Of a stretch of DNA of 64,000 bases, positions 28,384 through 38,272 are shown piece after piece. The notes under the pieces were generated by a model. That model was not told the origin of the DNA. It did no database searches and saw only the letters and a list, made by a program, of their open reading frames with translations. The stretch spans positions 50,637 to 114,636 of the forward strand of contig NZ_BMZH01000010.1 in assembly GCF_014652695.1 (NCBI RefSeq). Reading direction: 5' to 3'. The position numbers were made by a program, and so were the translations under genes. Origin of the DNA: Algimonas arctica (lineage in GTDB: Bacteria > Pseudomonadota > Alphaproteobacteria > Caulobacterales > Maricaulaceae). The number at the start of each line of letters is the position of its first letter. Position 1 is the first letter of the stretch.

Positions 28384-29670
28384 TTAAGGCGCTGACACGC
28401 GCGGCGCGGGTGTCGTGTGCAGATCAAAAGCGCTATGCAACGCCCGCACTGCCAGTTCCGTATATTCGCTATCGATGAGCACGCTGATTTTGATTTCAGA
28501 GGTCGCGATAACCGAGATATTAATCCCCTTCGCCGCGAGCGCTTCGAACATCGTTTGCGCCACACCAGTATGAGAGCGCATGCCAATTCCGACGACTGAC
28601 ACTTTGGTCACGTCACGATCAAACTTGACGCCGGCAAAGCCGATATCTTGCTTAGCCGCGTCGAGCGCAGCCAATGCCATCTCCAGATCACGTTCACCGA
28701 CTGTGAAGGTCAGGTTTGCACTATTATCCGACCGAGAAATACCTTGGACGATCATATCAACAATGATGCCCGCATCGCTCATCGCTTTACAGACTTTCGC
28801 GACCATGCCGGGTTTATCGGACAATTTAAGCAAGGTAATTTGGGCTTCGTCGCGACTATAGGCGACACCGGAAACGACGCGCTCTTCCATGGTAAGATCC
28901 TCGTGACAAACGAGAGTGCCGGGATTTCTTTGGCCCTCATCGGCCATCGACGTCAGCACCCGGATGGGTAGGTTATAATTCATGGCCAGCTCAACTGAAC
29001 GGACCTGTAAGACTTTTGCGCCCAATGACGCGAGCTCTAGCATTTCTTCGAAAGCAATGCGGTTAAGACGACGCGCGTCGGGCACGATGCGCGGGTCAGT
29101 CGTGTAAATCCCGTCCACATCCGTATAAATATCACAGCGGTCGGCTTTCAGAGCCACCGCAATCGCAACAGCGGATGTGTCCGACCCGCCGCGCCCGAGG
29201 GTTGAAATCCGGTCATCCTTATTAATGCCTTGAAAACCCGCGACGACGGCGACGGTCCCTTGCGCCATGCTTGGCCCGATAGCGGAACTTTCAATCTCGC
29301 CGATCCGCGCCTTGCTATGCGCCATATCTGTTTTGAGGGGAATTTGCCACCCGAGCCAACTGCGCGCGGGAATACCCCGACGGCGCAAAGCAATGGCGAG
29401 CAATCCGGATGTGACCTGTTCGCCGCTCGAAACAATGCTGTCATATTCATCGGCAATGGCCCCGCCGGATTTCTCACCCGTGGGGTCCATATCTTTGTCG
29501 AGCGCATCGACTAGAGAGACAAGGCGGTTCGTTTCCCCGCTCATGGCAGAGACGACAACGGCGACTTCGTGTCCCGCCGCGACTTCGGCCGCGACCAGTT
29601 TGGAAACGGCACGAATACGGTCGAGGTCAGCGACAGATGTGCCGCCAAATTTCATGACAATGCGTCCCAT
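28384..29670 (-). CDS. lysC: Aspartate kinase
   Basis: 428-residue kinase that phosphorylates aspartate, the first step to lysine, threonine and methionine. The N-terminal MKFGGTSVAD and the GRGGSDTSAVAIA nucleotide segment are intact, and two C-terminal ACT domains (from about residue 260) bind feedback effectors. The start at 29670 is preceded by AGGAGA; the longer frame adds 35 non-conserved residues. It appears monocistronic, and no other aspartate-family gene is adjacent. Confidence 0.96.
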   Translation of the reverse strand: MGRIVMKFGGTSVADLDRIRAVSKLVAAEVAAGHEVAVVVSAMSGETNRLVSLVDALDKDMDPTGEKSGGAIADEYDSIVSSGEQVTSGLLAIALRRRGIPARSWLGWQIPLKTDMAHSKARIGEIESSAIGPSMAQGTVAVVAGFQGINKDDRISTLGRGGSDTSAVAIAVALKADRCDIYTDVDGIYTTDPRIVPDARRLNRIAFEEMLELASLGAKVLQVRSVELAMNYNLPIRVLTSMADEGQRNPGTLVCHEDLTMEERVVSGVAYSRDEAQITLLKLSDKPGMVAKVCKAMSDAGIIVDMIVQGISRSDNSANLTFTVGERDLEMALAALDAAKQDIGFAGVKFDRDVTKVSVVGIGMRSHTGVAQTMFEALAAKGINISVIATSEIKISVLIDSEYTELAVRALHSAFDLHTTPAPRVSAP

Positions 29671-29827
29671 GGGACGAAATCTCCTGCGATTAAGATCGCG
29701 GCCTTTAAGGCAAGCGACCGTCGAGCGCAAAGGGTAAGCCGGAACTATTTTGCAAGATTTGCCGTTAAAGCTCACAGCCTCGGCAAAAATTACCGAAACA
29801 GTGAGCGTTTAGGTTGGTTCAAGCCAA

Positions 29828-31507
29828 TTACGTGAAGACATACTCGCCCGGTGCTTTTGACACGGCGGGATGTGCTTTATTGCCAAGGCTCTTCGGGGCC
29901 GCTTTCATTTCGCCCGAGCGTTCCGCAAGCCACTCGCGCCACGGAAGCCACCAACTCTCAGAATGGCTTTCCGCCCCTTCCAGCCAGCGGTCTGCCCGCG
30001 GTGGGAAATCTTTATTGATGAAATATTGCGCCTTCGGATTTCCCGGTGGATTCAGCAGCGATTGAATATGGCCCGAATTAGAGAGCACAAATGTCGTCTC
30101 CCCGGCGAATAGACGCACATTGCGGTAACACGCCTTCCACGGGGTGATGTGATCCGTCACACCCGCCAACATAAAGTTATCCTGCGTCACCGCGCTCAAA
30201 TCGACAATATGGTCCATAAAGACTTCGGTTTTGTCTGGACGGAATGTGCGTTTCTGAAAGATATCGAGATAGTTGCTGTGAAGCTCGGCTGGGAGGTTGG
30301 TCGAGTCATTGTTCCAGAACAAAACATCAAACGGCGGCGGGCTTTCCCCCAACAAGTAATTATTGACGACATAGTTCCAAATCAGGTCATTCGGACGCAT
30401 CCATGCAAAAGACCGTGCGAGATCATCCCCCGCCAAAATTCCTTTTTTCTTGGATCGTTTGCGCGCGCTTTCGATCGCGGTGTCGGTAACGAATAAGCCC
30501 ACTTCGGAATCTGTTTTCTTACCGTCCAAAACAGACACCATCAGCGTAAACGCATTGATCCGGTCATCCCCCCGCGCCGCAAGTTCTGAAAGCATCAGCG
30601 CCATTGTCGTGCCGCCGGAGCAAGCTCCTGTCACATTCAGACGTTTTGAGCGCGTAATTTTGCGCACCACATCAGACGCTTCAATGAGTTCTTCGACGTA
30701 ACTTTCCAGCCCCCAATGGGAATGCTGGCGGGTCGGGTTGCGCCACGATACGGCGAACACCTGAAAGCCTGATTTGACCAAAAAACGGATCATGGATTTA
30801 TTCGGTTCAAGATCGACCGCGTAGAATTTATTGATCTGCGGCGGGATAATCATGATCGGGGTCTGGTGGACTTCATCGCTTTGCGGTTTGTACTGGATGA
30901 CTTCCAGCATTTCCGTCTTATGAATCACGCCGCCCGGCGTATTCGCGATATTCTCGCCCACTTTGAATGGTCGCCCATCCACTTGGCTTGGCATCCCGCC
31001 ATTATTGCGCAGATCATCATAGGCGTTTTTCAGCCCGTTCACGAGCGACATACCGCCCGTCTCATAGAGCTTTTTCATCGCTGCCGGATTACCGATCAAC
31101 GAGTTTGTCGGGGCCAGCGTATCGCCGATCAGATCGGTGACAAATTTGGCGCGGGCCTTATCGGCCGGATGCATTTGGCTGTCATTGATCCAGCCATCGA
31201 GCTCGCGGCGCATGGCGAGCCAGCTTTGCAAACCACGTTTATAAATCGGATTTTTAGACCATGTTTCATCTTGGAAGCGGCGGTCTTTCGGGTGCGGCGC
31301 AAGCTCACTATCCCCTTTGACAATGTCATAGAGCTCTTTGCCATAAGCCCCGATATGTTTGGCAAATGGCTTGGGCTGCTTGGCCACATACCCCGCCATA
31401 ATACCGAGCGATTTAACAACTTCGCCTCGACCAAATCCAACCAGTGTATTAACCGCGGTCGTCGTTTCAGCGGCTTGCTTCGCGACATTTTCTTTTTTTA
31501 TAGCCAT
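29828..31507 (-). CDS. phaC: Class I poly(3-hydroxyalkanoate) synthase
   Basis: 559-residue polymerase that joins 3-hydroxyacyl-CoA into storage polyester on granule surfaces. The lipase-like box reads GACSGG with nucleophile Cys296; the Asp in GVTDHITPW and His in NSGHIQSLLNPPGN complete the triad. The typical WRNP segment lies at 255-258. The N-terminus is Lys-rich. The phasin gene upstream is separated by a strong terminator, so phaC likely has its own promoter in 31508-31620. Confidence 0.95.
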   Translation of the reverse strand: MAIKKENVAKQAAETTTAVNTLVGFGRGEVVKSLGIMAGYVAKQPKPFAKHIGAYGKELYDIVKGDSELAPHPKDRRFQDETWSKNPIYKRGLQSWLAMRRELDGWINDSQMHPADKARAKFVTDLIGDTLAPTNSLIGNPAAMKKLYETGGMSLVNGLKNAYDDLRNNGGMPSQVDGRPFKVGENIANTPGGVIHKTEMLEVIQYKPQSDEVHQTPIMIIPPQINKFYAVDLEPNKSMIRFLVKSGFQVFAVSWRNPTRQHSHWGLESYVEELIEASDVVRKITRSKRLNVTGACSGGTTMALMLSELAARGDDRINAFTLMVSVLDGKKTDSEVGLFVTDTAIESARKRSKKKGILAGDDLARSFAWMRPNDLIWNYVVNNYLLGESPPPFDVLFWNNDSTNLPAELHSNYLDIFQKRTFRPDKTEVFMDHIVDLSAVTQDNFMLAGVTDHITPWKACYRNVRLFAGETTFVLSNSGHIQSLLNPPGNPKAQYFINKDFPPRADRWLEGAESHSESWWLPWREWLAERSGEMKAAPKSLGNKAHPAVSKAPGEYVFT

Positions 31508-31622
31508 TCAGACGTCTCTTCCCTGTTCCCGACTGGTAAGCTTTAGCCGACACTGCCGTTGGATACAAACCTGCGGTAATCAACCCTGCCTCATATTGAA
31601 GCGTGAGTCTTGATCCGCGCAT

Positions 31623-31657
31623 AAAAAAAGGCGTGTGCGGGGGAAGCCGCACACGCC
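31623..31657 (-). terminator. Rho-independent terminator of the phasin gene
   Basis: GGCGTGTGCGG (31630-31640) pairs perfectly with CCGCACACGCC (31647-31657) around GGGAAG; the minus-strand stem runs into TTTTTTT. It separates phasin and phaC transcription. Confidence 0.93.
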
Positions 31658-31739
31658 GATAGACATCAAGTTTAAGTCACTCATCCAGGGAAATGGGAGG
31701 AGGAGAGCGACCTGCGCTATCGTCGTGAAGAAAAGCGCC

Positions 31740-32222
31740 TTAAGCGGCTTTCTTTTCTGTTGTCGCAGGCGTTTCAGCGACAGTTTTTGTGGCTTCAACT
31801 TTAGCAGCGGTAGCTTTTACAGTCGCTGTTTTCGCCATTTTGCGAGTTGTCGTAGCTTTTTTAGACAGCGCAGAGATTTTCTTGTTCAATGATGCGACTT
31901 CAGCTTCCAGCTCTTCGACGCGATTGTCGCGGCCACCGAAAGGAACGACATTTTTGACTGTTTCGACGCTTGTTTCGACCATGTCAGTCGCTTTAGCGCG
32001 TGTGTCTTTTGTCAATTCCAGACCTTTAGTTTCAAGCACAGCGCCTTTTTTGACGAGTGTGTTGAACAGTTCACCAGAAGCTGTTTTCAGTTGATCAGCC
32101 CGCATTTGAGCGCGCTCATAAGCCAGACCATACAGGCCGACATAGGCGAGTGCGCCTTTACGGATGTTAGAGACTTCAGCTTTTTTGGCTGTTGTTTTCT
32201 TCGTTGTTTTAGCTTTTGCCAT
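31740..32222 (-). CDS. Phasin-like PHA granule-associated protein
   Basis: 160 residues: Lys-rich N-terminus, a helical middle (NIRKGALAYVGLYGLAYERA and a long amphipathic helix to about 115), and an Ala/Lys/Thr-rich tail similar to the histone-H1-like ends of PhaF/PhaI phasins. A heptad segment VEELEAEVASLNKKISAL would drive oligomerisation. Such proteins coat polyester granules and can bind DNA through the basic tail. The start at 32222 follows AAAGGAC. Position next to phaC supports the call. Confidence 0.8.
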   Translation of the reverse strand: MAKAKTTKKTTAKKAEVSNIRKGALAYVGLYGLAYERAQMRADQLKTASGELFNTLVKKGAVLETKGLELTKDTRAKATDMVETSVETVKNVVPFGGRDNRVEELEAEVASLNKKISALSKKATTTRKMAKTATVKATAAKVEATKTVAETPATTEKKAA

Positions 32223-32344
32223 GATTTTAGTCCTTTGATTGTTTGATACTGAGGCCGACGCGAACACCGCGCGGCTTCGTTCATGAAACCTATTTAGGGA
32301 ATAAAATTAGAAACTGCCTCCTAACTCGTGACGTCGCGCAAAAG

Positions 32345-32368
32345 AAAAGCCCCGGTAAACCGGGGCTT
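32345..32368 (-). terminator. Terminator of the four-helix membrane protein gene
   Basis: AAGCCCCGG (32347-32355) pairs with CCGGGGCTT (32360-32368) around TAAA, followed on the minus strand by TTCTTTT. Confidence 0.85.
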
Positions 32369-32391
32369 CGGAGATTCTGCTGCGGCAGGCC

Positions 32392-32817
32392 TTAGCGTAA
32401 ACGTCCGTTGACCCGCTCTCGTCGCGAGAACCAAACTTGCACGCAACCGATCAAGACCACTATCAGTGGCATCACCCAAAATGTTGACCCGCCCGCTTCG
32501 CGCAATGGCGTACTGACGAAATTGGGAATGAAGCAAACCACCGAGGCGGCCAGCGAAAGCCCGAAAACAGTGGCACTCAGCCCCCGTCTCGCGAGCAATA
32601 AAATAGCGCCAAGCAAACCGCCCCAGACCGCCGTGGCAAAAGCGGCAATCGCCCACGCCGGATAAAGATCGCGCACCGCCGCCATGTCTTCGCCATACAT
32701 AACTACATATTGAGCGTCGGTCATCGTCACTTCGACGACATAGAGGTAACAACCGAACGCGTTCCAAATCAGGAACGCCGCCGCAATGACCCAGAACCAG
32801 ACCGGTGGTTTTCTCAT
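32392..32817 (-). CDS. Uncharacterised four-helix membrane protein
   Basis: 141 residues with four hydrophobic helices (about 7-27, 53-78, 82-100, 112-130). MYGEDMAAVRDLYPAWAIAA between helices one and two is a pattern I associate with an unnamed proteobacterial membrane family. The C-terminus SRRERVNGRLR is basic and probably cytoplasmic. Its own terminator follows. No function can be read. Confidence 0.7.
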   Translation of the reverse strand: MRKPPVWFWVIAAAFLIWNAFGCYLYVVEVTMTDAQYVVMYGEDMAAVRDLYPAWAIAAFATAVWGGLLGAILLLARRGLSATVFGLSLAASVVCFIPNFVSTPLREAGGSTFWVMPLIVVLIGCVQVWFSRRERVNGRLR

Positions 32818-32901
32818 ATCTCTCTCCCCAATATTTTAGAAAGAGTGCCAAAATGTCGTAGAAGAGTCGAGTCCGAGCGAGCCTCGCTCAATTCACGCCA
32901 T

Positions 32902-32926
32902 AAAAAAACCCGGCCGAAGCCGGGTT
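32902..32926 (-). terminator. Terminator of sucAB
   Basis: AACCCGGC (32907-32914) and GCCGGGTT (32919-32926) pair around CGAA; the minus strand continues into TTTTTTT. It begins six bases after the sucB stop. Confidence 0.93.
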
Positions 32927-32931
32927 GATGA

Positions 32932-34485
32932 TTAGAGATCGAGCAGCAAGCGCTCGGGATCTTCGAGACATTCTTTGACCCGGACCAAGAAGGTCACGGC
33001 TTCTTTGCCGTCGACAATCCGGTGATCGTAGCTGAGCGCCAGATACATCATCGGACGGATGACGATCGCATCGTTCACGACGACGGGGCGTTTCTGGATC
33101 GTATGCATCCCCAAGATGCCGGATTGCGGCGGGTTGAGAATTGGTGAGCTCATCAGGGAGCCGTAAACCCCGCCATTCGAGATCGTGAACGTGCCGCCGC
33201 TCATATCATCCATCGAGAGCTGACCGTCGCGAGCTTTCGCGCCCAAGACGCCAATCCCTTTTTCGATCCCGCCGAGCGACAGTGTGTCCGCGTCGCGCAG
33301 GACAGGAACAACCAGACCTTTTGGCGTGCCAACAGCAATGCTGATGTCATAGAAGTTTTTGTAGATGATGTCTGTGCCGTCAATTTCAGCATTCACGGAC
33401 GGCACTTCTTTGAGCGCCTGCACGACGGCCTTCACGAAGAAGGACATAAAGCCGAGCTTCACATCATGTTTCTTGAGGAAGACCTCTTTATACTTGGATC
33501 GCAACGCCATGATTTCACTCATGTCGGCTTCGTTAAAAGTGGTCAGCATCGCGGCTGTGTTTTGGGCATCCTTCAATCGACGCGCGATCGTCTGGCGCAG
33601 GCGTGACATCCGCACCCGTTCTTCACGTTCCCCGACTTCGCGTGGTGCGGACGGGGCGGCGGGAGCCGTAGAAACAGGCTTGGGTGCAGCCGCCACGGGC
33701 GCTGACTTTTTCGCCGCTCCAGACTCTAGCGCCTGTAGAGCGTCTGCTTTGAGGATACGGCCATCTTTCCCTGTGCCGACAATCTTCCCGACATCAAGGT
33801 CATTCTCGCGAATGATTTTGGCCGCCGCTGGCATAGGATGCGCGTCATCTGAGGCGTCGCCCGCGTCGGCCGTTTTCACGGGTGCGGGAGCCGCACTCAC
33901 AACAGAGGCCGCGCCCGTCGCGCCCACACTCATACGGGCTATCGTCTGACCAATCGTTGCGATGTCACCTTCGGCGACAAGAATTTCTGTCAGCACACCC
34001 GAACTAGGCGCGACGAGTTCTTGCGCGGCCTTATCGGTTTCCAATTCAACCAGCGGTTCGTCTTTTTCAACCGTGTCACCAACTTGCTTCATCCAACTCG
34101 CCACGGTCACTTCGGACACAGACTCGCCAACATTTGGGATATCAATATCAATCGACGACTCACTAGACTCGGCTGGCGCGGCGCTTTCCGCAGGCGCGTT
34201 TGTTGGCGCGTCGGCTGGCGTGGCCGCTTTCGGCGCCGGGGCTGTGCCGGAGCCAGCACCCATCGTCGCGATCAAGGTGCCAACATTCACGGTCTCGCCT
34301 TCAGCGATGAGGATTTCGGAGATAACACCGTCCTCAGGCGCGACCAATTCTTGGCTCGCCTTGTCGGTTTCGATTTCGACAATCGGATCATCTTTTTTCA
34401 CCGTGTCGCCTGCGGCCACCATCCACTGTGCAATGGTCACTTCGGAAACGGATTCGCCGACGTTGGGAATTGTAATATCAGTCAT
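32932..34485 (-). CDS. sucB: 2-oxoglutarate dehydrogenase E2 (dihydrolipoyl succinyltransferase), two lipoyl domains
   Basis: 517-residue E2 component that transfers the succinyl group to CoA. Two lipoyl domains are present (about 2-75 and 112-185), each with the lipoylated Lys in ETDKA, nearly the same sequence and separated by an Ala/Pro-rich linker. A peripheral subunit-binding domain (about 220-255; [16 protein letters not shown]) and the catalytic domain with [15 protein letters not shown] follow. Most SucB proteins have one lipoyl domain. It lies 76 bases behind sucA. The E3 gene lpd is not adjacent. Confidence 0.95.
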   Translation of the reverse strand: MTDITIPNVGESVSEVTIAQWMVAAGDTVKKDDPIVEIETDKASQELVAPEDGVISEILIAEGETVNVGTLIATMGAGSGTAPAPKAATPADAPTNAPAESAAPAESSESSIDIDIPNVGESVSEVTVASWMKQVGDTVEKDEPLVELETDKAAQELVAPSSGVLTEILVAEGDIATIGQTIARMSVGATGAASVVSAAPAPVKTADAGDASDDAHPMPAAAKIIRENDLDVGKIVGTGKDGRILKADALQALESGAAKKSAPVAAAPKPVSTAPAAPSAPREVGEREERVRMSRLRQTIARRLKDAQNTAAMLTTFNEADMSEIMALRSKYKEVFLKKHDVKLGFMSFFVKAVVQALKEVPSVNAEIDGTDIIYKNFYDISIAVGTPKGLVVPVLRDADTLSLGGIEKGIGVLGAKARDGQLSMDDMSGGTFTISNGGVYGSLMSSPILNPPQSGILGMHTIQKRPVVVNDAIVIRPMMYLALSYDHRIVDGKEAVTFLVRVKECLEDPERLLLDL

Positions 34486-34561
34486 AGTCTCTGCTTAGGT
34501 CTCTGCGCTCATATTGCCAGAAAAATCATGGGTTGAACGTCAGCTTGGATGATAATGTCCG

Positions 34562-37546
34562 CTATTTAGCGAACACCCCGTCAATAATGGCTTGTTGCTC
34601 GGCTTTATGTTTCGTCGCGATGCCGGTGGCGGTTGAAGCGGCAGCTTTGCGGCCAATATAGCGTACGCGGCTATTTTTTGCCCCGATCTCAATCAGCGTT
34701 TCTTCCAATAACGGTTCGATAAAGCTCCACGCCCCCATATTTTTAGGCTCTTCTTGTGCCCAAACCATATCGGCCTGTTTGAACCGCGACAGTTCAATTT
34801 CGAGCGCATCATCAGGATAAGGATAGAACTGCTCGACCCGCAACAAATAGACATCATTGCGACCCAATTCTTCGCGCGCTTCGATCAGGTCATAATAAAC
34901 CTTGCCGGAACAAACCACGACGCGCTTTATCTTTTTGTCTTCGACCAGTTTCACTTCAAAATCATCCGGGCGGAATTGGGCATCATCCCACAACACACGG
35001 TGGAAGAAGGTTTCCGCCGCCATTTCGTCCATCGTCGAAACACATCGCTTGTGCCGCAGCAGGCTCTTCGGGGCCATAATGATGAGCGGTTTGCGGAACG
35101 TGCGGTGCAGCTGTCGTCGCAACACATGGAAATAGTTGGACGGCGTACTAACATTGCAGACCTGCATATTGTCTTCGGCGCACATTTGTAGGTAGCGCTC
35201 AAGACGAGCAGAACTATGTTCCGGCCCCTGCCCTTCATAACCATGCGGCAGCAGCATCACGAGGCCGCTCATACGCAGCCATTTCTGTTCAGCCGAGCTA
35301 ATGAACTGATCGACCATGACTTGCGCACCATTGGCGAAATCACCAAACTGCGCTTCCCAGATGGTCAGCGCGGACGGCGCAGTCATCGAGAAACCATATT
35401 CAAAGCCAAGCACGGCTTCCTCAGATAGATGCGAGTTTAACACCTGATAATATTGTTGGTCCTCTGAGAGGTGATTGAGCGGCGTATATTTTTCTTCCGT
35501 CACCTGATCAATGAAGTGCGACTGTCGCTGACTAAAAGTGCCGCGTTCCGAATCCTGTCCGGACAGCCGCACGGGGTGGCCTTCAATTACGAGCGACCCA
35601 ATGGCGAGATGTTCGGCCAAACCCCAATCAATATCGCGGCCTGATTCGACTTTATCTGCACGGGCTTTGATAATGCGTTTGAGCGTTTTATGGATGTTCA
35701 CACTGTTGGGAACGGTCGTGATTTTTGTCCCGATTTCTTTGAGTGTGTCAATCGGCACACCTGTGGCGCCACGGCGTTTTTCATCGTCTAGAGACGGCAA
35801 GCTGATGCCCGACCAAACCCCATGCAACCAATCAGGGGCTTTGGTCTCAAAATCCTTCGCCGCATCGAATTCGCCGTCAAGGAACGTGTAAAAATCATCG
35901 ACCAGTTTTTGATGCTCAGCTTCCGTCAAGTCACCCTGGGCGATCAAACGATCCGCATACACCTGTCGGGACGACGGCTTTCCGTCGATGACCTTATACA
36001 TTTTCGGCTGTGTGAAGCTTGGATCATCGCCTTCATTATGGCCGTAACGACGGTAGCAGACGATATCGAGAACAACATCCCGCCCAAACTTCTGGCGATA
36101 CTCTGTGGCGATCCGCGCAGCATAAACAACCGCTTCGGGATCATCGCCATTCACGTGGAAAATCGGGGCTTGCACCATGAAGGCCACATCGGTGCAATAT
36201 TCGCCGGAGCGATATTCGTCTGGAGTGGTGGTAAAACCGATCTGGTTATTGACGATCACATGGATCGATCCGCCGGTACGGTAGCCTGTCAGTTGGCTGA
36301 GCTGGAACGTTTCCGTCACCACGCCTTGGCCTGCGAAGGCGCTATCGCCATGCAGGATAACCGCCATCACGCGTTTCGGATTATGCGTCCGGAACGTGCC
36401 TGACATGGATTGTTGTTTCGCGCGCGTCTTGCCGATCACAATAGGCGCAACAACTTCGAGGTGGGACGGGTTTGGAGCAAGGCTCAGGTGAACCTTGTTG
36501 CCATCAAATTCGCGGTCATCTGACACACCGAGGTGATATTTCACATCACCAGAGCCGAAGTCTTCCGCACCCGATGTGACGCCGCCGAGGAATTCATAGA
36601 AGATCGCCGAATAAGGCTTCTTCATCACCGACGCCATGACGTTCAAGCGACCGCGGTGCGGCATCCCAATATTGATGTCTTGCAGACCCAACTGCCCGCC
36701 GCGTTTGATGATTTGTTCCATCGCCGGAAGCAGCGCTTCGCCGCCGTCCAAACCAAATCGTTTTGTGCCGGGATAACGCTTATGCAGCAATTGTTCGAAG
36801 CTCTCGCCTTCGATCATTTTTTGCAAGATCGCGAGACGGCCTTCTTTAGAGAAGCTGACCTGTTTATCCGGGCCTTCGATCCGTTCTTGGATCCAGGCTT
36901 TTTCTTCCGGGTTGGAGATATGCATGAATTGCACACCGATGGTGCCGCAATAAGTCCGCGTAACAAGATCCATGATCTGGTTGACCGTGGCATATTCCAG
37001 CCCCAACACACCGTCGATGAACACATCGCGGTCCCGGTCGCTTGGCGCGAAACCGTAGGTTTCCGGGTCCAATTCTGGGTGCGTGCCTTGCTTGCGCAGT
37101 CCCAGCGGATCAAGATCGGCAATCAAATGCCCGCGAACGCGGTAAGCTCGGATGAGCATCAACGCATTTAGCGAGTCTTTCGCCGCTTGACGTACGCCAT
37201 CGGCGGAGAGTTCCGGTTGTTTAATCGCAATTTTTTTCTCGGCGGCCGCTGGGCTATCGCCCCAGTCACCGGTCAGCGCATTGGTCAGGTCACCATTCGG
37301 CGTTGGCGGCCAATTTTCGCGTTTCCAACTCGGGCCCGCCGCATTGCGTTTGGCGTTGGCACCGTCTTCGCCCAGCGTGTCGAAATAGGCGCGCCAGCTC
37401 GGATCCACGCTCGCGGGATTATCCGCATATTGCGCCTGCATCTGTTCCAGATAGAGGGCTGAGCCCCCATCGAGGAAATCCGTGTCAATAAAGGCTTGGT
37501 TCAGCTCGGTGCGCTTGGCCATAGTCGGTGCTTTTCGCTCTGTCAT
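34562..37546 (-). CDS. sucA: 2-oxoglutarate dehydrogenase E1
   Basis: Thiamine-diphosphate decarboxylase subunit of the 2-oxoglutarate dehydrogenase complex. Up to 994 residues, the usual length. The N-terminal FLDGGSALYLEQMQAQY contacts the other subunits; GDSAFAGQGVVTE and IHVIVNNQIGFTT mark the cofactor region, and RRYGHNEGDDPSFTQP and LLPHGYEGQGPEHSSARLER are highly conserved. Start is either 37546 or the internal Met at 37522; neither has a good ribosome site. First gene of sucAB. Confidence 0.96.
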   Translation of the reverse strand: MTERKAPTMAKRTELNQAFIDTDFLDGGSALYLEQMQAQYADNPASVDPSWRAYFDTLGEDGANAKRNAAGPSWKRENWPPTPNGDLTNALTGDWGDSPAAAEKKIAIKQPELSADGVRQAAKDSLNALMLIRAYRVRGHLIADLDPLGLRKQGTHPELDPETYGFAPSDRDRDVFIDGVLGLEYATVNQIMDLVTRTYCGTIGVQFMHISNPEEKAWIQERIEGPDKQVSFSKEGRLAILQKMIEGESFEQLLHKRYPGTKRFGLDGGEALLPAMEQIIKRGGQLGLQDINIGMPHRGRLNVMASVMKKPYSAIFYEFLGGVTSGAEDFGSGDVKYHLGVSDDREFDGNKVHLSLAPNPSHLEVVAPIVIGKTRAKQQSMSGTFRTHNPKRVMAVILHGDSAFAGQGVVTETFQLSQLTGYRTGGSIHVIVNNQIGFTTTPDEYRSGEYCTDVAFMVQAPIFHVNGDDPEAVVYAARIATEYRQKFGRDVVLDIVCYRRYGHNEGDDPSFTQPKMYKVIDGKPSSRQVYADRLIAQGDLTEAEHQKLVDDFYTFLDGEFDAAKDFETKAPDWLHGVWSGISLPSLDDEKRRGATGVPIDTLKEIGTKITTVPNSVNIHKTLKRIIKARADKVESGRDIDWGLAEHLAIGSLVIEGHPVRLSGQDSERGTFSQRQSHFIDQVTEEKYTPLNHLSEDQQYYQVLNSHLSEEAVLGFEYGFSMTAPSALTIWEAQFGDFANGAQVMVDQFISSAEQKWLRMSGLVMLLPHGYEGQGPEHSSARLERYLQMCAEDNMQVCNVSTPSNYFHVLRRQLHRTFRKPLIIMAPKSLLRHKRCVSTMDEMAAETFFHRVLWDDAQFRPDDFEVKLVEDKKIKRVVVCSGKVYYDLIEAREELGRNDVYLLRVEQFYPYPDDALEIELSRFKQADMVWAQEEPKNMGAWSFIEPLLEETLIEIGAKNSRVRYIGRKAAASTATGIATKHKAEQQAIIDGVFAK

Positions 37547-37667
37547 TTACGGCCGCTTAACCCAAACGGCCCGTCCTGTCATCGGACTGTAACGTCAATA
37601 GACAATGAATATCACCGGAGTTTTCAGGTAAATTCGAAACAGGCCGCCGCTTTCAGAGGGATCGACA

Positions 37668-37719
37668 GACTTTAGGCGCAAACATCGCAGCAACAGCTGA
37701 TCCGCAGGCGCCTAAAGTC
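37668..37719. repeat. 12-base inverted repeat upstream of sucA and a secreted-protein gene
   Basis: GACTTTAGGCGC (37668-37679) and GCGCCTAAAGTC (37708-37719) pair perfectly around a 28-base loop. No T-run follows, so it is not an obvious terminator. It lies in the 299-base divergent region between sucA and the gene at 37846 and could be a leader structure or operator. Nothing else is recognisable in that region. Confidence 0.55.
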
Positions 37720-37845
37720 GTACAGAAACATATCGTTACAACGTTGAACCGTTTCTAAATAGCGCGTTCAGCGTCCCCTCAAGACACGCACGGCAAAGAG
37801 ATGAAACCGGATCAACCGATCTGGGCCAAAAACAGGAGACGAAAA

Positions 37846-38199
37846 ATGACCCGTTCCACCTCAGCTAAAACAATCGCTAAACGTGCCGCTCTGACTCTCG
37901 GCGTCTTGGGAACATTGATCGCGATTGCGCCTGCCGCATCTGCCGCGCCGTCAGCGCAGAGCTACAAACCGCAGTCCGCCGCGACCCTGATCGTCGCGCC
38001 GCGTACAACTGTGCGAACGCACAGGTCATCCCCTCAAACCGTGCACTATGTCCGGGAATTGCCGGCCCAAAAGCCAATGGTTATCAAACGCGCGGCCCCG
38101 GATCGTAAAATCAAACGGGTCGCGAGGCCGCAGATCATCATTGTGACACCGCCGAAACCGGTCAAAAAATCCGTCACGACACGATCTCGTCATCGGTAA
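37846..38199 (+). CDS. Small basic secreted protein
   Basis: 117 residues. A signal peptide (TRSTSAKTIAKRAALTLGVLG... to the Ala-Pro-Ala-Ala-Ser-Ala cleavage near 33) is followed by a strongly basic, Pro-rich mature region with KPMVIKRAAP and PPKPVKKSV and no Cys. The ATG at 37846 follows AGGAGA, so the longer frame is rejected. A good terminator follows. Not a recognised family; a periplasmic polycation is all that can be said. Confidence 0.7.
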   Translation: MTRSTSAKTIAKRAALTLGVLGTLIAIAPAASAAPSAQSYKPQSAATLIVAPRTTVRTHRSSPQTVHYVRELPAQKPMVIKRAAPDRKIKRVARPQIIIVTPPKPVKKSVTTRSRHR

Positions 38200-38215
38200 A
38201 TCTGCTTATAGAAAA

Positions 38216-38246
38216 GGCCACTCCCTGAGAGGAGTGGCCCGTTTTT
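38216..38246 (+). terminator. Rho-independent terminator
   Basis: GGCCACTCC (38216-38224) pairs with GGAGTGGCC (38231-38239) around six bases, then CGTTTTT. It ends the small secreted-protein transcript. Confidence 0.9.
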
Positions 38247-38272
38247 CAATTGATTAAGCGTACCATCTATCT

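Noticed and set aside
32321..32851. 176-codon frame over the four-helix membrane protein
   Set aside because: It is a same-strand shadow in another frame with Arg/Gly-rich sequence; the 32392-32817 frame has proper membrane helices and a terminator behind it.
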